NCBI GenBank assembly: GCA_907165135.1
Contig: OU015567.1
Coordinates: 12,653,001 to 12,717,000 of the forward strand
Source: Oikopleura dioica
Lineage: Eukaryota > Chordata > Appendicularia > Copelata > Oikopleuridae
DNA length: 64,000 nt
Direction of reading: 5' to 3'
Shown here: piece after piece, positions 11,737 through 22,600 of the stretch
How the letters are laid out: every line of letters starts with the position of its first letter
How positions within the stretch are numbered: the stretch's first letter is position 1
Position numbers and translations under genes: made by a program
The notes under the pieces: model-generated
Databases searched by the model: none
What the model saw: the letters and a program-made list of their open reading frames with translations, nothing else
Told to the model about the DNA's origin: nothing

Positions 11737-11905
11737 ACAGCGTTCTGGAACAAACCTTCGCAAATAGTTGCGACACCGGCCCAAGGTGAAAATTCGTGTC
11801 ATAAAATTCGCTCGAGTCTTGCAGTCTGTGTACCAGGCGGCAAAAAATTTGCATAAATACGGAACGAAAAACGCATGAAAATCAGAAGGCAAGAGAAATT
11901 TTGCC

Positions 11906-12727
11906 ATGAGTTTCGAGCAGGAAACTCCGATGGTCGGAACAGACCAAAACTGCCTCGACTTTTTAGAGGTTTTAAGCCAAAGTCCTGGCCAAAGCTCCGA
12001 AGTAGGAGAGGTCGTATTTTACGACAGGGACCTAAGCATTGGTCCATCCGTCAAGCTTGACGTAGCTCCTTTTGTTAAGGAGGGAGAGAGCACCAAGAAG
12101 ACATCCAAATTACCAACAGAAGCAGTAAACATCAAAGAAATACTCCAACGGGAAAGACACGAAAAAATACAAAGCTTGGTTGAGGCAAGTGAAACAATCA
12201 AAAACGCCAGCGCGAAGAAAAGAAAACTCGTTTGGAAAAACCTAGCAACTCCAACAGATGAAGGAAGATATATGAGATCTCTTCAAGAGAAACTCCAGCC
12301 CTTCTACCCGTTTTCACTTCCTCCGGCACCCGATCGGCTACAAATTGAACTAGCAGATGCACTCGCTAGGGCAGCACCAATGGAAATCAAGAAGATCTGG
12401 AGGCAAATAGTACAAATGGACCGAAGCGCAAGCGACTCGAACGTTGAAACGACAATCTCGATGAACAATAAAAAACTGTTAGATCTACACAGCCACTTCG
12501 ACGAAATCGACTACGATATAAGATATTTTGCGGGAAATACAAGGTCTACAATATTCTGCGCTCTAATGGCCGATGCGACTCAAGTATTAGCCGCGAATCT
12601 CTACCCGTCCCCGTCGCAACAATTGATGACTGGAGCCCCGGCAATCATCCCCCATTTGAAACTGAATTTACGTGACAGGAAGAAATTGAAGAAATCAGCG
12701 TCGCAGCATTTTGGTGTAACCTTTTAG
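11906..12727 (+). CDS. retrotransposon ORF3, unknown function
   Basis: A 273-residue ORF between pol and the 3' LTR. It has no signal peptide, no hydrophobic segment and no cysteine pattern, so it does not look like an envelope protein. It has an acidic N-terminus, a basic AKKRKLVWK patch near residue 105 that could serve nuclear import, and a predicted helical middle. The ATG at 11906 is the first in a long open frame. It ends 22 bases before the 3' LTR. I recognise no family. It could be an accessory nucleic-acid-binding or integration-helper protein, but that is a guess. Confidence 0.7.
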   Translation: MSFEQETPMVGTDQNCLDFLEVLSQSPGQSSEVGEVVFYDRDLSIGPSVKLDVAPFVKEGESTKKTSKLPTEAVNIKEILQRERHEKIQSLVEASETIKNASAKKRKLVWKNLATPTDEGRYMRSLQEKLQPFYPFSLPPAPDRLQIELADALARAAPMEIKKIWRQIVQMDRSASDSNVETTISMNNKKLLDLHSHFDEIDYDIRYFAGNTRSTIFCALMADATQVLAANLYPSPSQQLMTGAPAIIPHLKLNLRDRKKLKKSASQHFGVTF

Positions 12728-12739
12728 TTCTCAAAACAT

Positions 12740-12748
12740 GGGGAAGAG
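12740..12748 (+). other. polypurine tract
   Basis: GGGGAAGAG immediately precedes the 3' LTR (one base away), the expected place for the plus-strand primer of reverse transcription. Confidence 0.7.
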
Positions 12749-12749
12749 T

Positions 12750-12922
12750 TAATGGGAAGAAAAACGTTATCGTAAAATTCTACTGTAACTACGTGTCTCT
12801 ATGTACTTCTGCTCTCTGTCACCACACTCTCTCTCTATTTACTCTTCTACATTTAAGCGCTCGACGCAAGAATAAAGTAGTCTTCTGTTAGGAAATTACA
12901 GGACTCACATTTAGTCGCATTA
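12750..12922 (+). repeat. 3' long terminal repeat
   Basis: Identical to the 5' LTR over all 173 bases and followed by the second GTGAT target duplication at 12923-12927. Confidence 0.95.
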
Positions 12923-12927
12923 GTGAT

Positions 12928-15900
12928 GATTTACAACTGTTTGAGAATATTTCTTTCGATCAAATTTGATCATCGAAATAACGCAAATCTGCTGCAAGAA
13001 GCAATTCCCTGTCAGTCATAAATTTGCTCGACTGGTCTATCACTGTCTCCTTCAGCAATTTTTACAAGCTCGTTTCGTTTGCTTCCTACATAAACAATTC
13101 GAAGAAGTCTGAAACGCGATACTTGAAAGATTTAAAAGGTGATGCAGAAAGGAGCAGTTTTACTAATTCGACCTGCTAGTCACGCCTAGAAAAATGGATG
13201 ATTTACAGAACAGGATCTGTCTCTTTACAAGACATTTTCTATTAAAATGTGTGGCAATTCGAAATTCCACGAAAATTGCGCGAAAAAGCGCTCACACCAG
13301 ATCAAAGGCCAAAACAAACTTTGACGACAAAGTTTAATTAACACATTTTTTTCTGGAAGAAATTCCACAAGTTTGGGAGTTTTCGCTCGAGCGACTGGTG
13401 AGGCTTAAGCCATGGCAATATTTATCAGCATTGGGGGCCAATTCAAGGGGATTACTGGAGCACGAAATCAGCCGCCGAATCTCTGGATTTTCACTTCTGA
13501 AAATTAGTGTGAAGCGCCACACGCTTTGATAGTTCGATACCATAACAAATTTCAAGCGATTTTTGACAGGATCGAGCGTTGGGAACCTCAGCCTAAACAA
13601 AACAGTTGAAATGTATGGTACAACCACGCACGCTCACATCCAGCTGCAGGATTTCCACATCAGTTTCATCCCCCGCATCCGGACGCGCTACACGAACAAA
13701 AAATATTTATTGTTGCTGATTCAATCTCAATCTGAACTTAATTTCTCTGCTGACAAAAAAGACTACTCACAGTTTCCATTAATAGATCATCTTTTCTAAG
13801 CAATAAAATTTCATTATTTTTCAGTTGAAATCGAGAAGCCGCTCGCGGCTTCGAGCTTCGAAAATATAATAGCCGCGCAAAGCGCGGCTTTAATAATTAT
13901 TCTCGAAGCCGCAAGCGGCTTCTCGGTTTTGAGGGCCTCGATTTCAGGGACAAAAGTACTCTAACTCTAGCCCGAGCCATTTTTTTTGCAGAAAAAGCAA
14001 CAACATGAAAAATCTTTCTTAGAAGTTTTTAAAAAATGATCCGAAAATAACCGCTCAGGAGCACAAAAACAGCGGTTTGTTGAGTTGTCCATCCGCTGCT
14101 AATCCGTAATTGTGACCTGAATAATGACGGAAAGGGACAGGCGCAGCGGCGGTTCATCTAAGAAAGGTGCTGAGCCGAGCTGGAGGAAGTTTAGAAAACC
14201 TCGTCCTCGGGAAGGCTCTAATCCGCCAATCCACAGTGTTCTTTTTCCCTGCGTCTTCAAACACAAGATCAATCGTTCTTTATTTTTGGAGGAAAGACAG
14301 CGCGTCGGGAGCCAGCAGTCAATCTCAGCGTTTGACAGCAATGCTCACTCTATCCAATATCGCCAAAATTCATTCAGAAATCAGGAATGTCAATAAGTCT
14401 ATCGCAGCTTATGTTTTTGATACACTTCCAAAATTTTCACAAGCTGGCAAAAATCTGACTCAGGGTCTGAAAATGCTTTTCAATTTAATAAAAGCTGCTT
14501 CAGGAGTCCCTGACTCAGGTTTTCTACACAGTTCTCCGAGTCTTGAACTTGAATTCGCTCGAATTTGTATCTTTCTATTGACTTTTCATATTTGATATTA
14601 ATATTTTGCAATTTATCGATAATTGTAAATTCTTACTCTTGTTATTTCTCGCGTAAATTGTTACCGTAAATTGAAAATTGAACGATCTTTTCGCGAAAAT
14701 GCGCCAAAAAAGGTTGATTTAATTCTTGCGGCTCATCTTCACTGGAAGCGATTTTGGCCCAGTTGTGGCCTGGTTTGAATCCCATCATCGAATCTGGGAT
14801 CTGGCCTTGATGCGAATCACATTTTCGATCCAGATTACTGCCACTCGCCAAATTTACCAAATAACTGCTTATGAGCCTGCCTCCGTGCTCTGGGCCCCTG
14901 CCGCTTGTAAACAAACTTTCGCGAAAATTGTAGCGATAAGGAGTGATTATCAGCGTTTTCTTACTCTCAGCAGGGGATTTTTCGATTATGCTTTTTCATC
15001 AAATAAAACTTAAAGTTTACCTTTTCATTAATTTTTCCTAAGAAATCGATTTTTACGCGCGCTTCGTAAAAATTAATATTTTCAATCAATGATTATCTCT
15101 ATCAATCTTTGTTTTGTCCATCTCAGATCCTCTTGCCCGGAAACTTAACCTGTTCGCGTGCCGAAAAACAATCCATTTCGATAAAAATTCTCTTGCGTCA
15201 GATCTCGGCAGGGGCTCCATCAAACTCTTTATCACTGCCTCGCCTAGTCATCTTATCAGACTTCTCCCGCCATCAGTGCGCGGCGGATCATCCATCAATG
15301 TCTCAGCTAGTCACTCTCGTCTCGGCTTGTTACGTAAAAAGCCAACCGGTTAAAAACACACAAGAAAATCACTTCTCTTTTTTTCTCAGCGTCTTTAAAA
15401 TTCTACAACTGCAGATTTTTAACATAACTTTTAAATAAACGCATCTCCTCAAAAAATAAACTTTCAATGAATAGCTCTGTATATTGTGCATTTCGTGGAT
15501 CGCCAAGTTTCGAAATTTTGAATTTTGCTCTCTAAAACAACCGGTTGCAAGTATTTTTGGGAAAATAATTATTTTCGGGAGGAATTTGTTATTTGAGCCG
15601 ATTACGAGTCTTGGATCGGATTTTTGTTGTTGCTGTATTTTGAGGATGAAAATGCGAAATTTATACCATAAAACAGCATTAATTGATAATGCTAAAGAGT
15701 ACGTATACTAAAAATTACTCTTGTAGTAGTATCATTCTACTAAATTGAAGTTAAACTGACATTTGTTATGCAAATAACGAGCCTAAGTGTCCTCATGTTC
15801 AAAATATTTAATGAGCCTGTAGTTCAGTCCCCAATACAGTCACACGATATTTAATTATTTTTAACATACAGATATGACGATAGCAACCCCTTTTTTATAT

Positions 15901-16339
15901 TCAAGAAATCATGAAAATACCGCGAAAACAAATGAAAATGGCCTCAGAATCGCCCCAGGCTATGAAAAAAAGTTTTTTCCAGGTGTTTTCTAGAGTTTAG
16001 ACGATGACAAAAACGGTCAAGATAATGATTTATCCCCAAGTTGAAATTTTTGTCAAAATTGAAAATTTATATTTTTTCCGACCAATACAATTTGCCTTGA
16101 TTGTGAGAATTCTACGATAGCTCCTTTTTCATTACTGTCTAATTCAACGATACAGAATTTTCTGCAAAACATAAAAGAGGAAACTATCTTCAATTTATCA
16201 ACTCCTATTTCAGAAATCAACTAAATTGGCTTGAAATATTCCGACAGAAGTTTGCGCCTCCCCATCTGATTCGAATCATCAAGCCTCAATCATATTTATC
16301 AGGGATTATCAATTAGTAATCCCCCTGAATTCACGCGCT
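12928..16339. other. no supported gene
   Basis: No exon, RNA gene or domain was recognised. ORFs of up to 142 codons (for example 14167-14595) show no conserved motif and no coherent splice structure. The only structured feature is the hairpin cluster at 13835-13922. Confidence 0.45.
13835..13922. repeat. cluster of three GC-rich hairpins
   Basis: Two copies of the palindrome GAAGCCGC-nn-GCGGCTTC (13835-13852 and 13905-13922) flank a third, GCCGCGC-aaa-GCGCGGC (13872-13888), with AT-rich spacers. The outer flanks (CGAGAAG and CTTCTCG) also pair, so the whole 90 bp can fold into a cloverleaf-like structure. No coding content. Confidence 0.75.
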
Positions 16340-16647
16340 ATCCCGTCGATTCCTCAAAATCGTCAGCGCGCGCATTTGCGCGGCGCGACACTCCGGCTCC
16401 ACCTGCCGTTTTGCGCCGCTCAGTTGGCGCTGTTGCAGCGCGGCGCAGCGAATTCCGCGCGCTCCGTTTTCCGTACTTTTCAGGCAATACAAAAAATTTT
16501 TCAGCCATCTTTTTTATAACAACTCAAAAACAGATAAAAATCCGAGATCGTCGCCGGATAACTGAACAGAGCTAAATAACGAAAATCAAGGAAGAAAACG
16601 TAGAGATTTTTCAAAGAAAAAACAACCGAAGAAAGAAAATTCTCCAG
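16340..16647 (+). promoter_or_regulatory. probable Eph promoter/5' region with GC-rich block
   Basis: A GCG-rich stretch (16360-16470, many CG dinucleotides) abruptly interrupts AT-rich DNA just upstream of the first Eph exon. It is followed by an AT-rich leader ending in TTCTCCAG directly before the ATG. That AG could be a spliced-leader acceptor or the end of a 5' intron. No TATA box was identified. Regulatory function is inferred from position. Confidence 0.35.
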
Positions 16648-19600
16648 ATGAGGAGATTACTTCTTCTCGCTGGGCTGATATCAGCTGATAAACGTAAGTT
16701 TTAAAACTTTTTTTTGAATATTTTTTACGGCAAAAATCTTCATCAATTGTTGGAAATCCGTTTTCTTTTGAATTTCATGGCCAGATTTTCAATTAAAACT
16801 TCCTTATTTTTCGTTATCCATCCGTTTTTGGCCTTGAATTCTTTTCAATAAACGTCTGAATGAGATGTATGAATAGTTCGCTATCGGTCAAGTCAATTGA
16901 TCAAGCCGTTCGAGTCAGTTCGTATTTATTCAGCAAATTTGAAATTTGAAATTTTCTATTTTCAAAATTGGCGATTTCTGTTTACTTCCGAAGGAATAGA
17001 AAAAATTCATTGAACTTCAGCTGCCCTTTTTCCGGAGGGATGAATCTTCACAAAACTGGCAGTTTTGTTTGAGCCCCACTTTCGGGCTTAATCATGCATA
17101 TAACTTGAATTTTCTTGGCATTTCTATAATATTTTAGAAACGAGGCAAGCTGCGTAGCATCACTCTTTTCAGATCTTTTGCCAAGGTCAAATTATACAAA
17201 ATGAAAAATGCCTTATGCAGGAGCCCCTCTTTGAACTCGCCCCCTTTATAAGTGGATTAAAATTTCGCGCCCTGGTACCCTCCCTCCCCTACTTTTTTCG
17301 CTGGTAAAATAAGAAGGGACGCAGCGGGGTGCCATAAACCCACACTGACCTGGTTAGATTATGATTTCTGATTCTAACACACCGGCCAGAAGATTTGATA
17401 TTCGATTCAGATTCCGAATTTGAACCAAATCCAGCTGCTCCTGCAGCTTGGATCATCTCAATTTCTTCTTTGAATAGGACCTCTTTTTCGATGTGTTTCT
17501 TCATAAAAAATAGCCCTAAGAATGGAATGTGGTAGTTATCTCGGCAGTGGCACTTGTGTAAATGGAAAAGTGATTAACGGAAGGGTACACATCGGACGCG
17601 GTCCAGGATCTGCGCCGGCATTAAAATTAAATTAGTAGCCCCGGTAGTGGCTGATCCGACGACGCGGCCATGATTTCCGCCTCTCTCTTCTTTTTTTTGG
17701 AGCTCCATCAAAAATTTCAAATTCTAGCGTACCTTGTCGTGCCACGCAAGTTTTCTTTCGGCCCTTTATTAGCTTTTCCCAGGGTCTACCCGTAGCGCGC
17801 TCCAGCTTTTGATTAGAAAAGAAATTCCTTATCACAAATAATTTTCAAGAGCTTTTTGATCCTCAGGATTAAGGACTTCCGTATAAATAGAAGCTGCACT
17901 AGAAAATTAAGAAAAAGAAATCTCGGAGCTGGTCTATTTACTTTGCGTATCTTTTCTTTCATCGCGCCGCCCCAGATTTTCAAATATTTTCGCGAGGAGT
18001 TGAAAAATTTTCGAAAAATCCCACCCCGATTTCGTTTGATCACCACCTCCTTATCGATCCGAGCAGGTTTCTTCTGCAAATTTTAGCTCGGATTAGCGGG
18101 GATTTACAGATGGGAGTTTTGGGAACATTTGGGCAGAGATTTCTTGTCTAAGTTCCAGTTCGAAGTTTGATTTTGGATTAGTTTTTCGATTTTCGTTCTT
18201 TTATTTGCGAATTTGTCAAAAAAAAACGAACTGAAACTTCTCCTTGAAAATAAATCGTTCTAGTCTGATATAATCTTCTAGCGCTATCAATTTCAAAAAT
18301 TCGTAATTATCCACCGCAGTGAACATGTCCGGGCCGCCCTTTGATAAGTGAGCCGATTTCTTATCTACCTAAATTCGCCTTGCTACCTTCCGATCAGAAA
18401 TCAACCCCTGATCTAATTGGGCTCAGACGCGGCTCAGACTCGCACTGAACTTTTCCCTTTTCTAGAGAGAGGCGATTTCATGGGCAAATATCAAATTCGA
18501 AACACTCAAGTTCCCTCTTTCAGGAGATTTTTTTATCTATCACTCGTAATTCTGCTAAAATTCTGCAAATTCGGAAAATAGTTGCAGCATTATCTCACGC
18601 TCCAGGACTAACAGTTCAATCCGAGCTTTATAGACATAATAGCTGCTTTGCGCGACCCCGAAACAAGCAAGTGGGGATGAAAGGGTCGGATTATGACATT
18701 TTTCCTTCGGCACTCACTCGCTATCTTACCAGCTATAGCTCCTCACATGTAAAAGCCCAGCCGCATATACAAAAATATCGCCCTTTATTTCGAACAAAAT
18801 AAAATAAATCGATCAAGACCAGTGCTAGTTTTTTTTTCGTTGCTCGAAGCTGGAAAATATCAATTTCGCCAAAATGGCACATTCCATATGGCTGCTCAAG
18901 ATCATCCCTTTTTCTAATGGACAAGTCGCGAAACAGCTAATTAGTGTATTAGGCATTTTACAATTGATGCTGATTACATTGCATCGATTTTTTTGATCCT
19001 GGAAAAATGGGCGATTTGGGGCCAAATAATGAGGCGTAAGAATCTATTTTTCCAAAATCAAGTTCTTCGGAAAAACGAGGTTAGAATTTATGAAGAGGTT
19101 CCATCATCATGTTGTAATTAAATTCGATAATAAATGATCTTCTGAAAACGCGTGTTTCGATACTCGAAACATGCCACGATAGTTTGACCCTTTCCCGGTA
19201 ATTCCATAAGCAACGGTACCTAGCCTTCTTCAAACTGGCCTTGTTTGGAACAAAACGGATTTCCGACAAAATTTCTTGCCTCCAGCTAAACCTTCTGCTA
19301 ATCATCTTTTCAGGCTATATCCTCGACACATCAACAGAAACGTCTGACCTTGTCGGCCCGATCGGCAAGAGCTGGCACATTCCACCAGAATCAGAGGTAA
19401 GAATTCGACTATTTCTACAGAAGCAAATGCCAAAATCAACCACGTGTCAGGCTTACCATAATCACATTAAAAACTATTTACTCTATTTGAATTTTTTTCG
19501 CTGCACTTGGCGGACCTCCAGCTTCTTTCCAAGTTGATTTTTTTAGATGAAAACAAACACTATCTTCTGGCAAGAGAAGAGCAGAGTTTTTCGTCTTTGT

Positions 19601-22600
19601 TTTGTCTTTTCTTGCCACTACTGCTGCTTAGCTATTAAATTTCATAAAAGAGAGTTTCCCAAAGGGATCTTTTTTCCAGCGCGAGCTTCTTTTCCAAATT
19701 TACACGCAAATATTCGGCCCCTTGCAAAATCGGATATAGAAAATTGTCACGCAAGTCTATTAACTTCTTTATTGCGCGCACACGTGTTTACTCCAACAAT
19801 TTTAGTGGGAAGATGCCAGTACCAACGATGGCGACGGAATCCACTACCGAGCGTTGCAAATCTGCGAAATTCGAAATCCAAGCGATTCGTATGTTTATTC
19901 CCCGCTCATCCGAACCGAAGGCGCTCAGAAGGTGTTCGTCGAGATCAAGTACTCCCTTAGGTAAGTCAAAAGCGCAGCGCTTGATTAATCCGACAGGGAA
20001 AATCAAACGACAACAAGAGTCTTCCGGGGTTTATATATTTTTTATCCCCGGCGAGTCGTCAAAGTCGGCGTTCAAGCACTCTCGGAAGGCCCCCTAAAGT
20101 ACCCAGACTCCTTTTCAACAGATCAAGTGGCGCCGCTACTTGATACAGATTCTACTATCTACTATCTACTATAAATCTACTATTCGATTAAATAAACCTT
20201 TCTAGGGATTGCAAGATCTGCAGCGAGAGTATCGACATTTTGGTACAGAACGCAGCTGAAACTGGTCTCTTGGCAAACACGCGAAACTGGAGAAAGGTAA
20301 GACTTTGACCTCGTTTTCAAGGCTGGCTGAATATCCAAAATCTTGATGCATGGGGAGGGGGCAATAAATCACTTGTTCTGACCCAAGTGTCAGGTAAAAC
20401 GGCGAAAAATGGTCCGCTATCGGGTTGTTAATCCATCCCTCAATAGCACATCATCATGATCGATGGTTCCTAAACCACGTGACGGAGAAATATATCGATC
20501 AGGATATCCGCTGCTCGTTTACGCGTTTTTATCACCCTCCGAGCTGGTGATAAGAAAAAGAAGCTCTCGAAAACTGGTGTGAAGGATAAAATTCCCGCGT
20601 GGTCGGTTTTCCCTCCTCCCGTGTTCGGTTCTGTCTTGGAGAATCTGTGAGCTAAGGAAACGTGAATATGTTATCATCCGGCGGGGAATTTTCTCCTGAT
20701 AAGGCGCTAGCTACATCGGCCGTTTAATCTTCTCAAGAATGCGCCTCAAGATGTGTTGCGGGTTGCTTAGACGGCCCGACCGGTTTTTGTCGAAATTCGT
20801 TTTTTTGTTTCTGATAAGAAATATATTCGAATATAAACTTTTGAATTTGCGATTGATTGATAAGAGATAGATAAGAAATCTAACCGCAGAGTATTTTTTC
20901 TTACGGCTGCAAAACTCACTTTATACACGAACTGCGGGAAGTTTGATATTTTTCGCGTTTTTCGAATATTTAGGAGACAACCCTTGCCTAGCCACTATGG
21001 CGGGGAAAATTCTTGCGGCCGGCTGGCCACTCGGCCAAAAAGAAAGAGGGGGAACTTGTACTCTTGTTTATAGTTAGTGTTGGCGGCTGTTGGGTGATTG
21101 GTTTTTATCAAAGTCGAGTATTCCAAAACCACAAGTGTATTATTCAACCCGAAAGATTGAAATTCCATTTTTTTTCAAGAAATTTCCATGTTTTGCGGTT
21201 TTCGCTCAAAGAGCTTGAAAAGGGTGTGAAAGGAGTTGAAAACTTCCGGGTTAGAATTATGGCTAGAATTATCGAAGATCGGCGAATTATGTTGTTTCCT
21301 CACTTTTCAAAATCCGCCGAGCGGGTGGGGCAAAAACTGCTTATTTGCTCTCTTTCGTCGCTGGAATTTGAAAGTTGACGGGATGCTTATTTCGCCAGGT
21401 GCCAGGTCTGTGTATCAGAATCAAGCTGGGAGCAGGACCGGAAGTCCGGAAGGGATGAGAGGCTAATTAATTCTGATCGCGTTAATTTTCGCATTAGGAA
21501 TTGTAATTGATTAGCGTCTGGGGAGAAGGCACTCGAGCAGGGAATTTTAAACACGCTTGAGTCCTAAACGATATACAAAAATCCAGCTGGAGTTTTTACA
21601 AGCTCCCTCTCATCCCCTTTTCTGAATAGCACTCCATCGCTCCCAGGGAAGCTCTGAATAGGATCTTTTTCTTGGTAGGTTTTATGATATTTTTTTTTGG
21701 TGAATAAGGAGAAATTTTTCAATAGAAAGAAATTTCGGTAAGACAAAAATGGGATCGTGATCAAACGCGGTTTGGGTTTTTCATTGAATTGAGCGACGCG
21801 ATGTGTGCCCAAACGCGGTCATGTCGTAATCGTAACATCGGATAACAAAGAACGAGCTTAGGCAGCGTATGACAGGGTACATTCACCTTGCCGCTTTTAT
21901 AATTTATTTCCAGTATTAGATTATCTTGGCCTGTTAAAGAAAGTGCTCCTATAAAATAATGAGCTCCTGGAAAACTGCATAAAAGAAGGGTAGATCCAAA
22001 AGTGGACGTACTCAAACGCATGCGGGTTAGATTAGCTTTCCGCGGTGCCCGGCCCCTCAATTTCTTTTCGGCTACACTGATTAGGTACTAACTGCGTTCA
22101 CGTAATTCTCCAGCGCCGAGCTTATCCACCCTCGAGATTTGGTTTATTACACAGAACTTGCGCCGTTCTCACACCTCAGAAACCGCACCCATAGGCAAAA
22201 TTTCCTCGCATACTTTGAATATTCTTTACAGTTATGTGAACGTAACGATAATTGTAAAAAGCGCAATTTAAGTCGCCTGGTCACTTGTAATTCAACGCCT
22301 TTCTGAGCATAAGTGACCACTTTAACCCGAAATCGGCGATGTTCACGAATTTCGGAAGCCGCACTAGAATTTGGCTGATCCGTGCTAGAGTCTGCGTCGG
22401 AATTCCTTTTTATTATCGCAAGAAAACACAGCGGGTTACGTGGCGGCGTGATAAGCCCTTCTATTTGACACGGGACTGTCGAAAAAGCATAAAGCTTTCT
22501 GCCAAACGTGATGCATTCCAGACGCCGAAAATCAGCTCAACGGCGCAATCGGTAAATTACACCCTTGGATATTCTTTGCTGTTTGCGACACTATCTCCTT

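Larger units (their letters stand above)
7137..12922 (+). mobile_element. intact LTR retrotransposon (Ty3/gypsy-like) lacking integrase
   Basis: A 5,786-bp element bounded by identical 173-bp direct repeats and flanked by the 5-bp duplication GTGAT (7132-7136 and 12923-12927). Internal order is a candidate primer site at 7313, gag (7541-9241), pol (9241-11736), a third ORF (11906-12727) and a purine tract at 12740-12748. Identical LTRs and open frames indicate a very recent insertion. The pol order protease-RT-RNase H with no integrase after it departs from Ty3/gypsy, and the 170 bp between pol and ORF3 cannot hold one. Members of this class are known in Oikopleura as Tor elements; assignment to that group is inference. 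Confidence 0.93.

Noticed and set aside
11906-12727. Envelope gene for the retrotransposon
   Set aside because: No signal peptide, transmembrane segment or cysteine pattern; kept as an ORF of unknown function.
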